A DNA stretch of 64,000 bases from Betaproteobacteria bacterium (GTDB lineage Bacteria; Pseudomonadota; Gammaproteobacteria; Burkholderiales; Burkholderiaceae_C): assembly GCA_025356445.1 (NCBI GenBank), contig JANXSZ010000016.1, positions 49,398-113,397 on the forward strand, read 5' to 3'. This document shows, piece by piece, positions 18,257 through 26,309 of the stretch. The position numbers were made by a program, and so were the translations under genes. The notes under the pieces were generated by a model. It worked only from the letters and a program-made list of their open reading frames with translations. It had not been told where the DNA came from and did not search any database. The number at the start of each line of letters is the position of its first letter. Positions within the stretch are counted from its first letter, which is position 1.

Positions 18257-19291
18257 ATGTACTGCAAAAAATCTCGTTTACAAGCGCTGCCCTTCCTTAT
18301 GGGTTTGGTGTTATCTGGCTGCGGCGGTGGAGGTGGCAGTACCGATACAAGCATAAGTACAGGTCTAGGTACGGGCACGAGCATTGGCACAGGCGCAACC
18401 ACTGGGACAAGCATTGGCACACCGGGTACAGATACAACTACCGTTGCCGTGAGTACGCCAACCGCCGCTACGACGGCAAATGTGTTGTGCAGCTATGCGC
18501 AAAGCGTTTTCAACAGTTCTGCCTCCGTTAACGCTACCAGCACTGCCAATTGGTCGTGTAACAGCACAGCCCGAATATTGTCGGCGAACGGCTTGCCTGA
18601 CCATACTGTCGGCGTTTTTCCTAACGCTAATAACCCTAACAAAATCACAGCACAACGTGTATCTGCTTCGCTGTTTGTGAACCCGACAGCCTCCTCCACG
18701 GTAACGCAGCGCGGAGGGCCTTTAGGCGATACCGGGTACATCCTCAATGGGGTTAAAGTGGATGCGGCAACCGCAGGCTCTTGCGACAACACGGGTGCCA
18801 ACTGTGGATTGGTTAACAACACGGGGGCTTGGAGCATTGAGGCGCTGGGACAAACGGCGTTCAATTTCGGTACCGACAGCAACAATGCACACGTACAGCC
18901 CAATGGGGCTTACCACTACCATGGGATACCTGTGGGGTTTGTCAATGCACTGGGCAAAGGCATCGCCATGACTCTCATCGGGTGGGCTGCTGATGGTTTC
19001 CCGATTTACGCCCGCTACGGCTACAACGTGGCGAGCAATGCGGCGTCCCCCGTCAGGGTGATAACCAGCAGCTACCGGCTTAAATCGGTATCCAGCACCA
19101 ATCGCCCTTCCACCGTAGCCTATGCATTGGGCACATTTTCTCAGGATTACGAGTACGTAGCAGGCTCTGGTGATCTGGACGAGTGCAACGGCCGTACTGG
19201 CGTGACGCCAGAGTTTCCGTCCGGGATTTACCACTACTACGCCACCGACAGCTACCCTTACTTGCAACGGTGTGTCAAAGGCCGGCTGTGA
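18257..19291 (+). CDS. YHYH-domain lipoprotein
   Basis: 344 residues from ATG 18257. The N-terminal lipobox LVLSGC marks a lipoprotein. It is followed by a Gly stretch and a low-complexity linker made of repeated TSIGTG-like units (about 30-60). The mature domain carries NGAYHYHGIPVGFVNALG and later GIYHYYATDSYPY, the histidine/tyrosine motifs that name the YHYH family (PF14240). Function unknown; histidine clusters suggest metal binding (inference). An open frame upstream from 18026 overlaps the small secreted gene in another frame and is rejected. The TGA overlaps the GTG of the next gene. Confidence 0.82.
   Translation: MYCKKSRLQALPFLMGLVLSGCGGGGGSTDTSISTGLGTGTSIGTGATTGTSIGTPGTDTTTVAVSTPTAATTANVLCSYAQSVFNSSASVNATSTANWSCNSTARILSANGLPDHTVGVFPNANNPNKITAQRVSASLFVNPTASSTVTQRGGPLGDTGYILNGVKVDAATAGSCDNTGANCGLVNNTGAWSIEALGQTAFNFGTDSNNAHVQPNGAYHYHGIPVGFVNALGKGIAMTLIGWAADGFPIYARYGYNVASNAASPVRVITSSYRLKSVSSTNRPSTVAYALGTFSQDYEYVAGSGDLDECNGRTGVTPEFPSGIYHYYATDSYPYLQRCVKGRL
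18346..18432 (+). repeat. Short tandem coding repeat in lipoprotein linker
   Basis: Units resembling ACAAGCATTGGCACAGG recur within 18346-18432 (copies near 18380 and 18410), encoding TSIGTG-type linker peptides just after the lipobox. Slippage at such repeats would change linker length without breaking the frame when whole codons are gained or lost. Confidence 0.6.
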
Positions 19292-20394
19292 GTGTGCAGC
19301 GGCCCTGGGTATCTTGGGTATGGCGGGTCTGTTGGGTACTGTGGGTAGGTCTTTCTTCGGCCCATGCGCACTTGATTGTTTCTCAACGCGGAACACTCAA
19401 CATCGTCGAATCCGGCATTTACATGGTTCTGTCGCTGCCGGTGTCTGCCTTCACTGGCATTGATGACGACGGCGATGGCTTGCTTTCATTGGATGAGCTG
19501 CGCACGCACACCAGTGACATAGACGCCCAGGTGCGGCGCGGCATTGAACTCGCTGACCCGCAGAAAACCTATCCCTTGGACGGCGTGATGCTCAACACCG
19601 TTCCGACAGATGAAGCGCCCGCTGCACCTGCACCACAGGTCGCTGTACTGGGGCGGTTTGCGGTAGATCCCGGGGCGACGGGGTTGATGTTCTCCATGCG
19701 ACTTTTTGGCACAGGGGCCGGGATGAAAATGGAGCAAGTCTCTGTGACACGCGGTGCTGAAACACAACTGATGACGCTGACCCCCGAGCGAGCGCAACGC
19801 GATGTATTGCCTTCAAGCGGGGTTGTTTTTGGTGACCAAGTGCGCCAAGGCATGCACCACATACTTTTCGGCTGGGATCACCTGCTTTTTTTAGGAGTGA
19901 TGTTGTCCGCTGGCTGGGGTGTGCGACAGCTTGTGCTTTTACTGACATGCTTCACCGTTGGTCATGCGCTTTCTTTGAGCGCCTGCGTTCTGTGGGGTTT
20001 GGATGCCTCATCCGCCTTGGTTGAACCTGCCATCGCTGCTACGATTGTGGGCGCCGCTGGGTTCGACCGCTGGTCTGCTTTGCGTGACAAGCAACCGCGA
20101 GCGGAGCTTCGCTTCATGCTTGTATTTGCTTGTGCATTCGTTCATGGCCTGGGGCTGGCTGGCGCGCTCACAGAACTGGGCATTGACCCCATGCACAAGA
20201 TCGTGACGCTGCTCGGTTTTAATTTGGGCGTTGAAATTGGGCAATTGGGTGTTGCTGCTGTGGCCGTCTTCGCCTTGAACTCACTGGTTTATGTAGGCGG
20301 CGCTGCATGGGCCATCATGTCAAGAAAGGTGGTTTCTTATGCGGCCATGGGCATGGGGGCGTATTGGCTGATAGGGCGAGTTTTCATCATTTAA
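19288..20394 (+). CDS. EF-hand plus HupE/UreJ_2 membrane protein
   Basis: 368 residues if started at GTG 19288, which forms a GTGA overlap with the stop of the YHYH gene and gives an immediate signal peptide ending SSAHA. The longer frame from 19183 lies inside the upstream gene. The periplasmic part contains a textbook 12-residue EF-hand loop DDDGDGLLSLDE (residues 59-70). The C-terminal half has HHILFGWDHLLFLG and six or so membrane helices (GHALSLSACVL, FVHGLGLAGAL, FNLGVEIGQLGV), typical of HupE/UreJ_2, a family linked to nickel or other metal handling. Third gene of the trio; its stop overlaps that of the convergent LysR gene. Confidence 0.83.
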   Translation: MSVQRPWVSWVWRVCWVLWVGLSSAHAHLIVSQRGTLNIVESGIYMVLSLPVSAFTGIDDDGDGLLSLDELRTHTSDIDAQVRRGIELADPQKTYPLDGVMLNTVPTDEAPAAPAPQVAVLGRFAVDPGATGLMFSMRLFGTGAGMKMEQVSVTRGAETQLMTLTPERAQRDVLPSSGVVFGDQVRQGMHHILFGWDHLLFLGVMLSAGWGVRQLVLLLTCFTVGHALSLSACVLWGLDASSALVEPAIAATIVGAAGFDRWSALRDKQPRAELRFMLVFACAFVHGLGLAGALTELGIDPMHKIVTLLGFNLGVEIGQLGVAAVAVFALNSLVYVGGAAWAIMSRKVVSYAAMGMGAYWLIGRVFII

Positions 20395-21293
20395 CCAGCG
20401 CCCTGTGTCTCTCGGGCCTTCTCCACCACAAAATCAATCAATGTCCGCGCTGCTAGCGTCTGGTACTTGTCGGGCATCCGCAACAAAAACATCCGGGTGC
20501 CAAAGATGCTTAAGCGCCATTCGTCCAGCGCTGTCACCACCCGACCCTGCGCAATGTCTTGGGCTACCACGTAGTCGGGTACCAGCCCGATACCCACGCC
20601 TGCCAGGATGCCCTCGCGCAGGAACGGGAAGTGCTCTGAAATCAGCGTCGGTTCCAGCATGATTTCCTGGCGTTCTTCGCCCTGGTAGGCCCGCAGCCGC
20701 AGTTGACGCCCCACCACGCCTGAGGTGATGAGCGGGGCCGTGCGCAGTTGCTCCAGCTGGGTTGGCAAACCATGCTGCTGCGCATAGTCGCGGGAGGCGC
20801 AGGCCAGATAGCGCACGCTGCCCAAATCGCGTGCCACCAACATGGGGGGCGGCTCGGGCAGCACGCGCACGGCAATGTCCACTTCGTCGCGCACCAGATC
20901 GTCCACCCGGTTTTCAAACAGCACGTCGAGCACGATGCCGGGGTAGAGGCGTTTGAATTCGATCAGCCAGTTGGACATCACCATCTGCCCGTAGCCACTG
21001 GGCACGCTCAGGCCCACACGGCCTTGCAGGCCTTTGCCTAGCATGGCGATGGTTTCGCGCGCGGCCAGCATTTCGTTTTGGATGGCGCGGCCATGCTGGT
21101 AAAGGCGCAGGCCGAGCTCCGTTGGTTCCATGCGCCGGGTGGTGCGGCGCACGAGTTGCACGCCCACCGATTTTTCCAGTTGCATCAGGTGGTAACTGAC
21201 GTTGGCGCGGGTGATCTTGAGTTTTTTGGCGGCAAGGCTAAGGTTGCCAGCGTCCAAAATTTCAACCAGAAGGGTGAGGGAGGAAACGTCCAT
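20391..21293 (-). CDS. LysR-type transcriptional regulator
   Basis: 300 residues. N-terminal winged helix (LVEILDAGNLSLAAKKLKITRANVSYHLMQLEKSVG) and a C-terminal periplasmic-binding-like effector domain (about 90-295). Divergent from the thiolase gene at 21468, the classical arrangement for a regulator of that operon. Its probable binding site is the inverted repeat at 21337-21355. The effector is likely an acyl-CoA or dicarboxylate from the pathway (inference). Confidence 0.88.
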   Translation of the reverse strand: MDVSSLTLLVEILDAGNLSLAAKKLKITRANVSYHLMQLEKSVGVQLVRRTTRRMEPTELGLRLYQHGRAIQNEMLAARETIAMLGKGLQGRVGLSVPSGYGQMVMSNWLIEFKRLYPGIVLDVLFENRVDDLVRDEVDIAVRVLPEPPPMLVARDLGSVRYLACASRDYAQQHGLPTQLEQLRTAPLITSGVVGRQLRLRAYQGEERQEIMLEPTLISEHFPFLREGILAGVGIGLVPDYVVAQDIAQGRVVTALDEWRLSIFGTRMFLLRMPDKYQTLAARTLIDFVVEKARETQGAG

Positions 21294-21336
21294 GCGGGCT
21301 GAATTGAAGGAATGGGGACGAAAAAATGCGCTAGAT

Positions 21337-21383
21337 TGTCAAATATTATTTGACAGAGTGTCATGGCTTGCTGGGATTGTCAA
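21337..21383. promoter_or_regulatory. Candidate LysR operator between divergent genes
   Basis: A perfect inverted repeat TGTCAAAT-ATT-ATTTGACA at 21337-21355 contains the T-N11-A form typical of LysR sites. A further half-site TTGTCAA at 21377-21383 lies 41 bp (four helical turns) from the matching TTGTCAA at 21336, compatible with a recognition plus activation site pair upstream of the thiolase. Confidence 0.6.
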
Positions 21384-21467
21384 GAATGTTATTCAAACCA
21401 ATAATCAGAGGCCAACAGCGAAAAATTCTCCGCAATCCTCTCACCAGACCTCCCAAGGAAGACAACC

Positions 21468-22649
21468 ATGCGCGAAGCCGTCATCGTATCCACCGCCCGT
21501 ACCCCCTTGACCAAATCCCACCGGGGCGAATTTAACGTCACGCCCGGCCCCACGCTGGCGGCTTTTGCGGTGCGTGCAGCGGTAGAGCGCTCTGGCATTG
21601 ACCCAGCCATGATCGAAGACGCCATCCTCGGCTGCGGCTACCCCGAGGGCACCACAGGGCGCAATGTGGCGCGCCAGAGCATCATCCGCGCTGGGCTGCC
21701 GCTGTCGATCGCCGGTACCACGGTGAACCGTTTTTGCGCCTCGGGCCTGCAAGCCATCGCCATCGCGGCGGGCCGCATCGTGGTGGATGGCGCACCGGCC
21801 ATGATCGCGGGTGGCGTGGAAAGCATCTCGTCTATCCGCACCCGTGAAGACGGTGACACCGGCATGGACCCGTGGATCGTCGAACACAAGCCTGAGCTGT
21901 ACCTGTCGATGATCGCCACCGCCGACATCGTGGCCCAGCGCTACAACATCAGCCGCGAAGCACAAGACCGGTTTTCTGCGGAAAGCCAGCGCAAAACCGA
22001 AGTCGCGCAGCTTGAAGGCCGCTACAAGGACGAAATCATCGCCTGCACCACCACCATGGCGGTGACGGACAAAGAAACCAAAGCCGTGACCCGCCGCGCG
22101 GTCACCGTGTCGGAAGACAGCTGCAACCGCCGTGGCACCACCTACGAGGCGCTGGCCAAGCTGTCACCTGTCAGCGGGCCGGGTAACTTTGTCACCGCAG
22201 GCAACGCCTCGCAGCTGGCCGACGGTGCTTCTGCCTGCGTGATGATGGAAGCGGCTGAGGCGTCGCGCTTGGGGTTGCAGCCGCTGGGCGCGTTCCGGGG
22301 CCTGGCTGTCGCGGGTTGCGAGCCAGACGAAATGGGCATCGGCCCGGTGTTCGCCGTGCCCAAGTTGCTGGCGCGCCACGGTTTGACGGTGGACGACATT
22401 GGGTTGTGGGAGCTGAACGAAGCCTTCGCCTCGCAGTCGATTTACTGCCAGCAAAAACTGGGCATTCCGGATGAGCGCTTGAACGTCAACGGCGGTGCCG
22501 TCTCCATCGGCCACCCGTTCGGCATGACCGGTGCCCGTTTGGCTGGCCATGTGCTGATCGAAGGCCGTCGCCGCAAAGTCAAATACGCCGTGGTCACGAT
22601 GTGCATCGCCGGTGGCATGGGTGCTGCTGGCCTGTTTGAAATTTACTGA
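21468..22649 (+). CDS. Acetyl-CoA acyltransferase (thiolase, PimB/FadA-like)
   Basis: 393 residues; cleaves 3-ketoacyl-CoA with CoA. The nucleophilic Cys is in [16 protein letters not shown] (about 90), the His in [16 protein letters not shown] (about 350) and the second Cys in [14 protein letters not shown] (about 380), so all catalytic residues are present. RBS AAGGAAG precedes the ATG. First gene of a four-gene run (thiolase, two acyl-CoA dehydrogenases, CoA transferase) that resembles the pimB-pimC-pimD order of dicarboxylate degradation. The dicarboxylate assignment is inference. Confidence 0.92.
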   Translation: MREAVIVSTARTPLTKSHRGEFNVTPGPTLAAFAVRAAVERSGIDPAMIEDAILGCGYPEGTTGRNVARQSIIRAGLPLSIAGTTVNRFCASGLQAIAIAAGRIVVDGAPAMIAGGVESISSIRTREDGDTGMDPWIVEHKPELYLSMIATADIVAQRYNISREAQDRFSAESQRKTEVAQLEGRYKDEIIACTTTMAVTDKETKAVTRRAVTVSEDSCNRRGTTYEALAKLSPVSGPGNFVTAGNASQLADGASACVMMEAAEASRLGLQPLGAFRGLAVAGCEPDEMGIGPVFAVPKLLARHGLTVDDIGLWELNEAFASQSIYCQQKLGIPDERLNVNGGAVSIGHPFGMTGARLAGHVLIEGRRRKVKYAVVTMCIAGGMGAAGLFEIY

Positions 22650-22680
22650 ACCCGTCCCAGCCTCGGAGACAAGCACCACC

Positions 22681-23889
22681 ATGGATCTGAATTTCACCCC
22701 CGCTGAAGAAGCCTTCCGCGCCGAAGTGCAGGGCTTTTTGAAAGACAAACTGCCTGCACGCTTGTCCGATAAAGTCAAAGGCGGCTTGCACCTCACCCGT
22801 GCCGACATGGTCGAATGGCACGCCATCCTGAACGCACGCGGCTGGCTCGCCAACCACTGGCCCGAAAAGCATGGCGGCCCTGGCTGGACAGCGATCCAGA
22901 AATTCATTTTTGAAAACGAATGCGCGCTGGCCTGCTCGCCCCGCATCGTGCCGTTCGGTGTTGGCATGTTGGGGCCTGTGCTCATCAAGTACGGCAACGA
23001 AGCCCAAAAAGCCCGTTGGTTGCCACGTATTCTGGACGGCTCCGACTGGTGGTGCCAGGGCTATTCCGAGCCGGGTGCCGGTTCCGATCTGGCCTCTGTC
23101 AAAACCGCTGCGGTGCGCAGCACGGACGCGCAGGGCGATCACTACATCGTCAATGGCCAAAAGACCTGGACGACGCTGGGCCAGCACGCCAACATGATTT
23201 TTTGCCTCGTGCGTACCCTGAAGGATGCCCGCAAGCAAGAAGGCATCAGCTTCCTGCTGGTGGACATGAACACCCCTGGCGTTGAGATCCGCCCCATCGT
23301 CACCCTGGATGGCGACCACGAAGTCAACGAGGTGTTCTTCACCGACGTGCGCGTGCCCGCTGAAAACCTGGTGGGTGAAGAAAACAAGGGCTGGACATGC
23401 GCCAAATTTTTGCTGACCTACGAGCGCACCAACATCGCAGGTGTCGGGTTCTCGGTTGCCGCGCTGGAGCGCCTCAAGCGCATCGCCCAGACCGTGCAAC
23501 GCCATGGCCGCCCCCTCGCTGAAGACCCGATGTTTGCCACCCGTCTGGCGCGTATCGAGATTGACCTGGAAAACATGAAAACCACCAACCTGCGCGTGAT
23601 TGCTGCCGTGGCGGGTGGTGGTGTGCCGGGCGCTGAAAGCTCGATGCTCAAAATCCGTGGTACCGAAATTCGCCAGGAAATCACCTCGCTGCTGCGCCGC
23701 GCCATGGGGCCTTATGCGCGGCCTTTCATTGCCGAAGCGCTGGAAGAGGGCTACACCGATGCGCCCGTGGGGCCACCAGGTGCGGCCAGCGCAGCCAGTG
23801 CGTACTTCAACAACCGCAAGCTGTCGATTTTCGGTGGCTCCAATGAAGTCCAGAAAAACATCATCAGCAAGATGATCTTGGGATTGTGA
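22681..23889 (+). CDS. Acyl-CoA dehydrogenase, PimC-like large subunit
   Basis: 402 residues from ATG 22681 (the frame from 22612 overlaps the thiolase end). The flavoprotein fold shows the CoA/FAD segment CQGYSEPGAGSDLASVKTAA (about 125-145), TTLGQHANMIFCLVRT and the C-terminal FGGSNEVQKNIISKMILGL. At the position of the catalytic Glu of medium-chain enzymes (YEG) there is G, so the base must be elsewhere or in the partner subunit. Paired 9 bp later with a smaller homologue, as in heteromeric PimCD dehydrogenases. Confidence 0.85.
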   Translation: MDLNFTPAEEAFRAEVQGFLKDKLPARLSDKVKGGLHLTRADMVEWHAILNARGWLANHWPEKHGGPGWTAIQKFIFENECALACSPRIVPFGVGMLGPVLIKYGNEAQKARWLPRILDGSDWWCQGYSEPGAGSDLASVKTAAVRSTDAQGDHYIVNGQKTWTTLGQHANMIFCLVRTLKDARKQEGISFLLVDMNTPGVEIRPIVTLDGDHEVNEVFFTDVRVPAENLVGEENKGWTCAKFLLTYERTNIAGVGFSVAALERLKRIAQTVQRHGRPLAEDPMFATRLARIEIDLENMKTTNLRVIAAVAGGGVPGAESSMLKIRGTEIRQEITSLLRRAMGPYARPFIAEALEEGYTDAPVGPPGAASAASAYFNNRKLSIFGGSNEVQKNIISKMILGL

Positions 23890-23898
23890 GGCCCTGCC

Positions 23899-25038
23899 AT
23901 GAATTTTGAACATACCGAAGACCGCCGGATGCTGGCGGACACGCTGAACCGCTTCATCGCGGAGCAGTACACCTTTGACACCCGTGAAGGCATTTTGAAG
24001 GCCGATACCAGCCCTGGTTTTGATGCCGATCTGTGGCGCCGCATGGCCGAGCTGGGTACGCTGTCCGCGCTGTTCTCTGAGGCCGATGGTGGCTTTGGGG
24101 GCACCGGGTTTGACATCGCCGTCGTGTTCGAGTGCCTGGGGCGCGGCTTGGTGGTCGAGCCGTTCCTGGGGGCACTGGTCGTCGGTCAAGCCCTCAGCGC
24201 AGCAGGCACTGAAGCGCAAAAGAAAACCTTGGAAAGCCTGATGGACGGCAGCACTGTGGCCGCGCTGGCGCATGACGAACCGGGCTCACACTATGAGCTG
24301 TCCCGCGTCAGCACCCACGCGGTGAAGACGGCTAGCGGCTGGACGCTGAACGGTGCCAAAGCCGTGGTGGTGCAAGGCGCACAGGCACAGTTGTTTTTGG
24401 TGACCGCACGTACCTCTGGCGATATCGAGTCTGAAGCAGGTATTTCGCTGTTCCTGGTGCCCGGCAACACGCCCGGTCTCGGCCGCCGCAGCTATGGTTT
24501 GGTCGATGGTGGCCGCGCGGCTGAACTGACGCTGGACAACGTGCCATTGGGGGCTGACGCCTTGCTGGGCAGCGCCGACAACGGCTTTGCCACACTGGAG
24601 CTTGCCACCAGCTATGGCCTGCTCGCGCTCTGTGCCGAAGCGGTAGGTGCGATGGAAGTCGCCAAGAAAAGTACTGTGGAATACCTGCAAACCCGCCGCC
24701 AGTTTGGCGTGCCCATTGGCAGCTTCCAGGCCTTGCAGCACCGCATGGCGGATGTGCTGTTGGAAGTTGAGCAGGCGCGCAGCGCCGTCATCAATGCGTC
24801 TGCCGCCATCGGTGCAGACCGTTTGACGCGTGAACGTGCCGTCTGCGCCGCCAAACAAAGCATTGGCCGTATCGGTACGCTGGTCGCACAAGAAAGCATC
24901 CAGATGCACGGTGGCATTGGCATGACCTGGGAACTGCCACTGGCGCATTACGCCAAACGCCTGGTGATGATCGACCACCAAATGGGCGACGAAGACCACC
25001 ACCTGCAACGCTACATCGCATTGGGGCGGTCAGCATGA
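23899..25038 (+). CDS. Acyl-CoA dehydrogenase, PimD-like small subunit
   Basis: 379 residues. It keeps the acyl-CoA dehydrogenase architecture (RRMLADTLNRFIAEQY helical domain; GRRSYGLVDGGRAAELTLDNVPLG beta region; FGVPIGSFQALQHRMADVLLEVEQ helix; SIQMHGGIGMTWELPLAHYAKRL). The middle FAD-contact motif of full enzymes is poorly preserved, as expected of the second subunit of a heteromer with the gene upstream. Its TGA overlaps the ATG of the CoA transferase by four bases. Pimeloyl-CoA-type activity is inferred from order and pairing. Confidence 0.83.
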   Translation: MNFEHTEDRRMLADTLNRFIAEQYTFDTREGILKADTSPGFDADLWRRMAELGTLSALFSEADGGFGGTGFDIAVVFECLGRGLVVEPFLGALVVGQALSAAGTEAQKKTLESLMDGSTVAALAHDEPGSHYELSRVSTHAVKTASGWTLNGAKAVVVQGAQAQLFLVTARTSGDIESEAGISLFLVPGNTPGLGRRSYGLVDGGRAAELTLDNVPLGADALLGSADNGFATLELATSYGLLALCAEAVGAMEVAKKSTVEYLQTRRQFGVPIGSFQALQHRMADVLLEVEQARSAVINASAAIGADRLTRERAVCAAKQSIGRIGTLVAQESIQMHGGIGMTWELPLAHYAKRLVMIDHQMGDEDHHLQRYIALGRSA

Positions 25039-26256
25039 GCACCGGTTCAGCCTCTACCTCTTCCGGGTTGCCTCTGTCCGGTATCCGCGTCCTCGACCTT
25101 TCCCGTGTCCTCGCTGGCCCTTGGTGCGGCATGGTACTGGGCGACTTTGGCGCGGAAGTTATCAAGCTTGAGCACCCTGAACGTGGCGACGATACCCGCG
25201 ACTGGGGCTTGCGCGTGGGCAAAACCGAGACGGCCTACTTCAACAGCGTCAACCGCAACAAGCGTTCCGTCACGCTCGATCTGCAAACGAAAGACGGCCA
25301 GAAAATCGCCCGTGATTTGGCCTTGCAATGCGATGTGGTGATCCAGAACTTCAAGTTCGGTGGTGTCGAAAAAATGGGCCTGGGTTACGAACAGCTCAAA
25401 GCCATCAAACCCGACATCATTTACTGCTCTGTCTCTGGCTACGACCGCAGCGGCCCCGAAGCTGCCCGGCCCGGCTATGACCTGGTGATCCAGGGTGAAG
25501 CTGGTTTGATGGCGATGAACGGCACCGCAGAGCAACCACCGCTTAAATTCGGCGTGGCAGCTGTCGATTTGTTCACGGGCATGTACGCCGCTCAAGCCGT
25601 ACTGGCAGCCTTGTTTGAGCGCCAAAAAACCGGCAAAGGCAAACACATCGAGATGGCGCTGTTCGACTGCGGCTTGATGATCACGGCCTACTACGGCCTC
25701 GAAGCCCTGTTGATGGAAAAAGACCCGCTGCGCTACGGTAACGCGCACCCGTCCATCGTGCCTTACGGCGTGTTCGACGCGGAAGACGGCCCGCTGGTCA
25801 TCACGGTTGGCAACAACAAGCAGTTTGAGCGATTTTTGCCGCGAGGTGATCGATCGCCCTGATCTGGCCGACGACGAACGCTTCAAAACCAACGTGGTGC
25901 GCGGTGCCAACCGCGACGTGCTGGTGCCTGTCATCCTGGCCGAAATCAAATCACGCTCACGCGCCATGCTATTGGCGCGTCTGGCCAAGGCCGGCATCCC
26001 CTGCGGTGAGGTGCTGGGCCTGTACGAGGCGATGACCTCCGAGCGTGCTGTGACCGGTGGACTGGTCACAAAACAGCCTCACCCGGTGGCCGGTAGCACC
26101 CATGTGCTGGCGCCACCGTACAAGCTGGACGGCCAACGCCTGCCGGTGCGCTTGGCCCCGCCTGTGCTGGGTGAGGGCACGTCCGAGGTGCTGAGCGGTA
26201 TGCTGGGGCTGAGCGCTGAGCGGCTGGCCGAACTCAAAGCCAGCGGTGTGACGTAG
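25035..26256 (+). pseudogene. CaiB/BaiF CoA-transferase (class III) with +1 frameshift
   Basis: The first frame (25035-25862) reads a family III CoA transferase: SGIRVLDLSRVLAGPWCGMVLGDFGAEVIKLE, the catalytic Asp region GYDLVIQGEAGLMAMNG and HIEMALFDCGLMITAYYG. After a run of five T (25833-25837) the sequence becomes foreign and stops at 25862. The second frame resumes immediately with REVIDRPDLADDERF and runs to 26256, the normal C-terminal domain. Removing one T restores a continuous 406-residue protein. It is either a recent mutation, a sequencing error at a homopolymer, or slippage. ATGA overlap with the upstream dehydrogenase. Role: CoA transfer to the acid degraded by this operon (inference). 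Confidence 0.85.
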
Positions 26257-26309
26257 GCTGTAGTCAGCAGGCTTTCAGTGCCTCAAGAGGCATGGCGCGA
26301 CAATCGCCC

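Noticed and set aside
22594..24273. 559-codon open frame on the minus strand
   Set aside because: Lies opposite the two acyl-CoA dehydrogenase genes and results from high GC third positions; no family motifs.
25047..26069. 340-codon open frame on the minus strand
   Set aside because: Opposite the CoA transferase. Being continuous across the frameshift does not make it real; composition is shadow-like.
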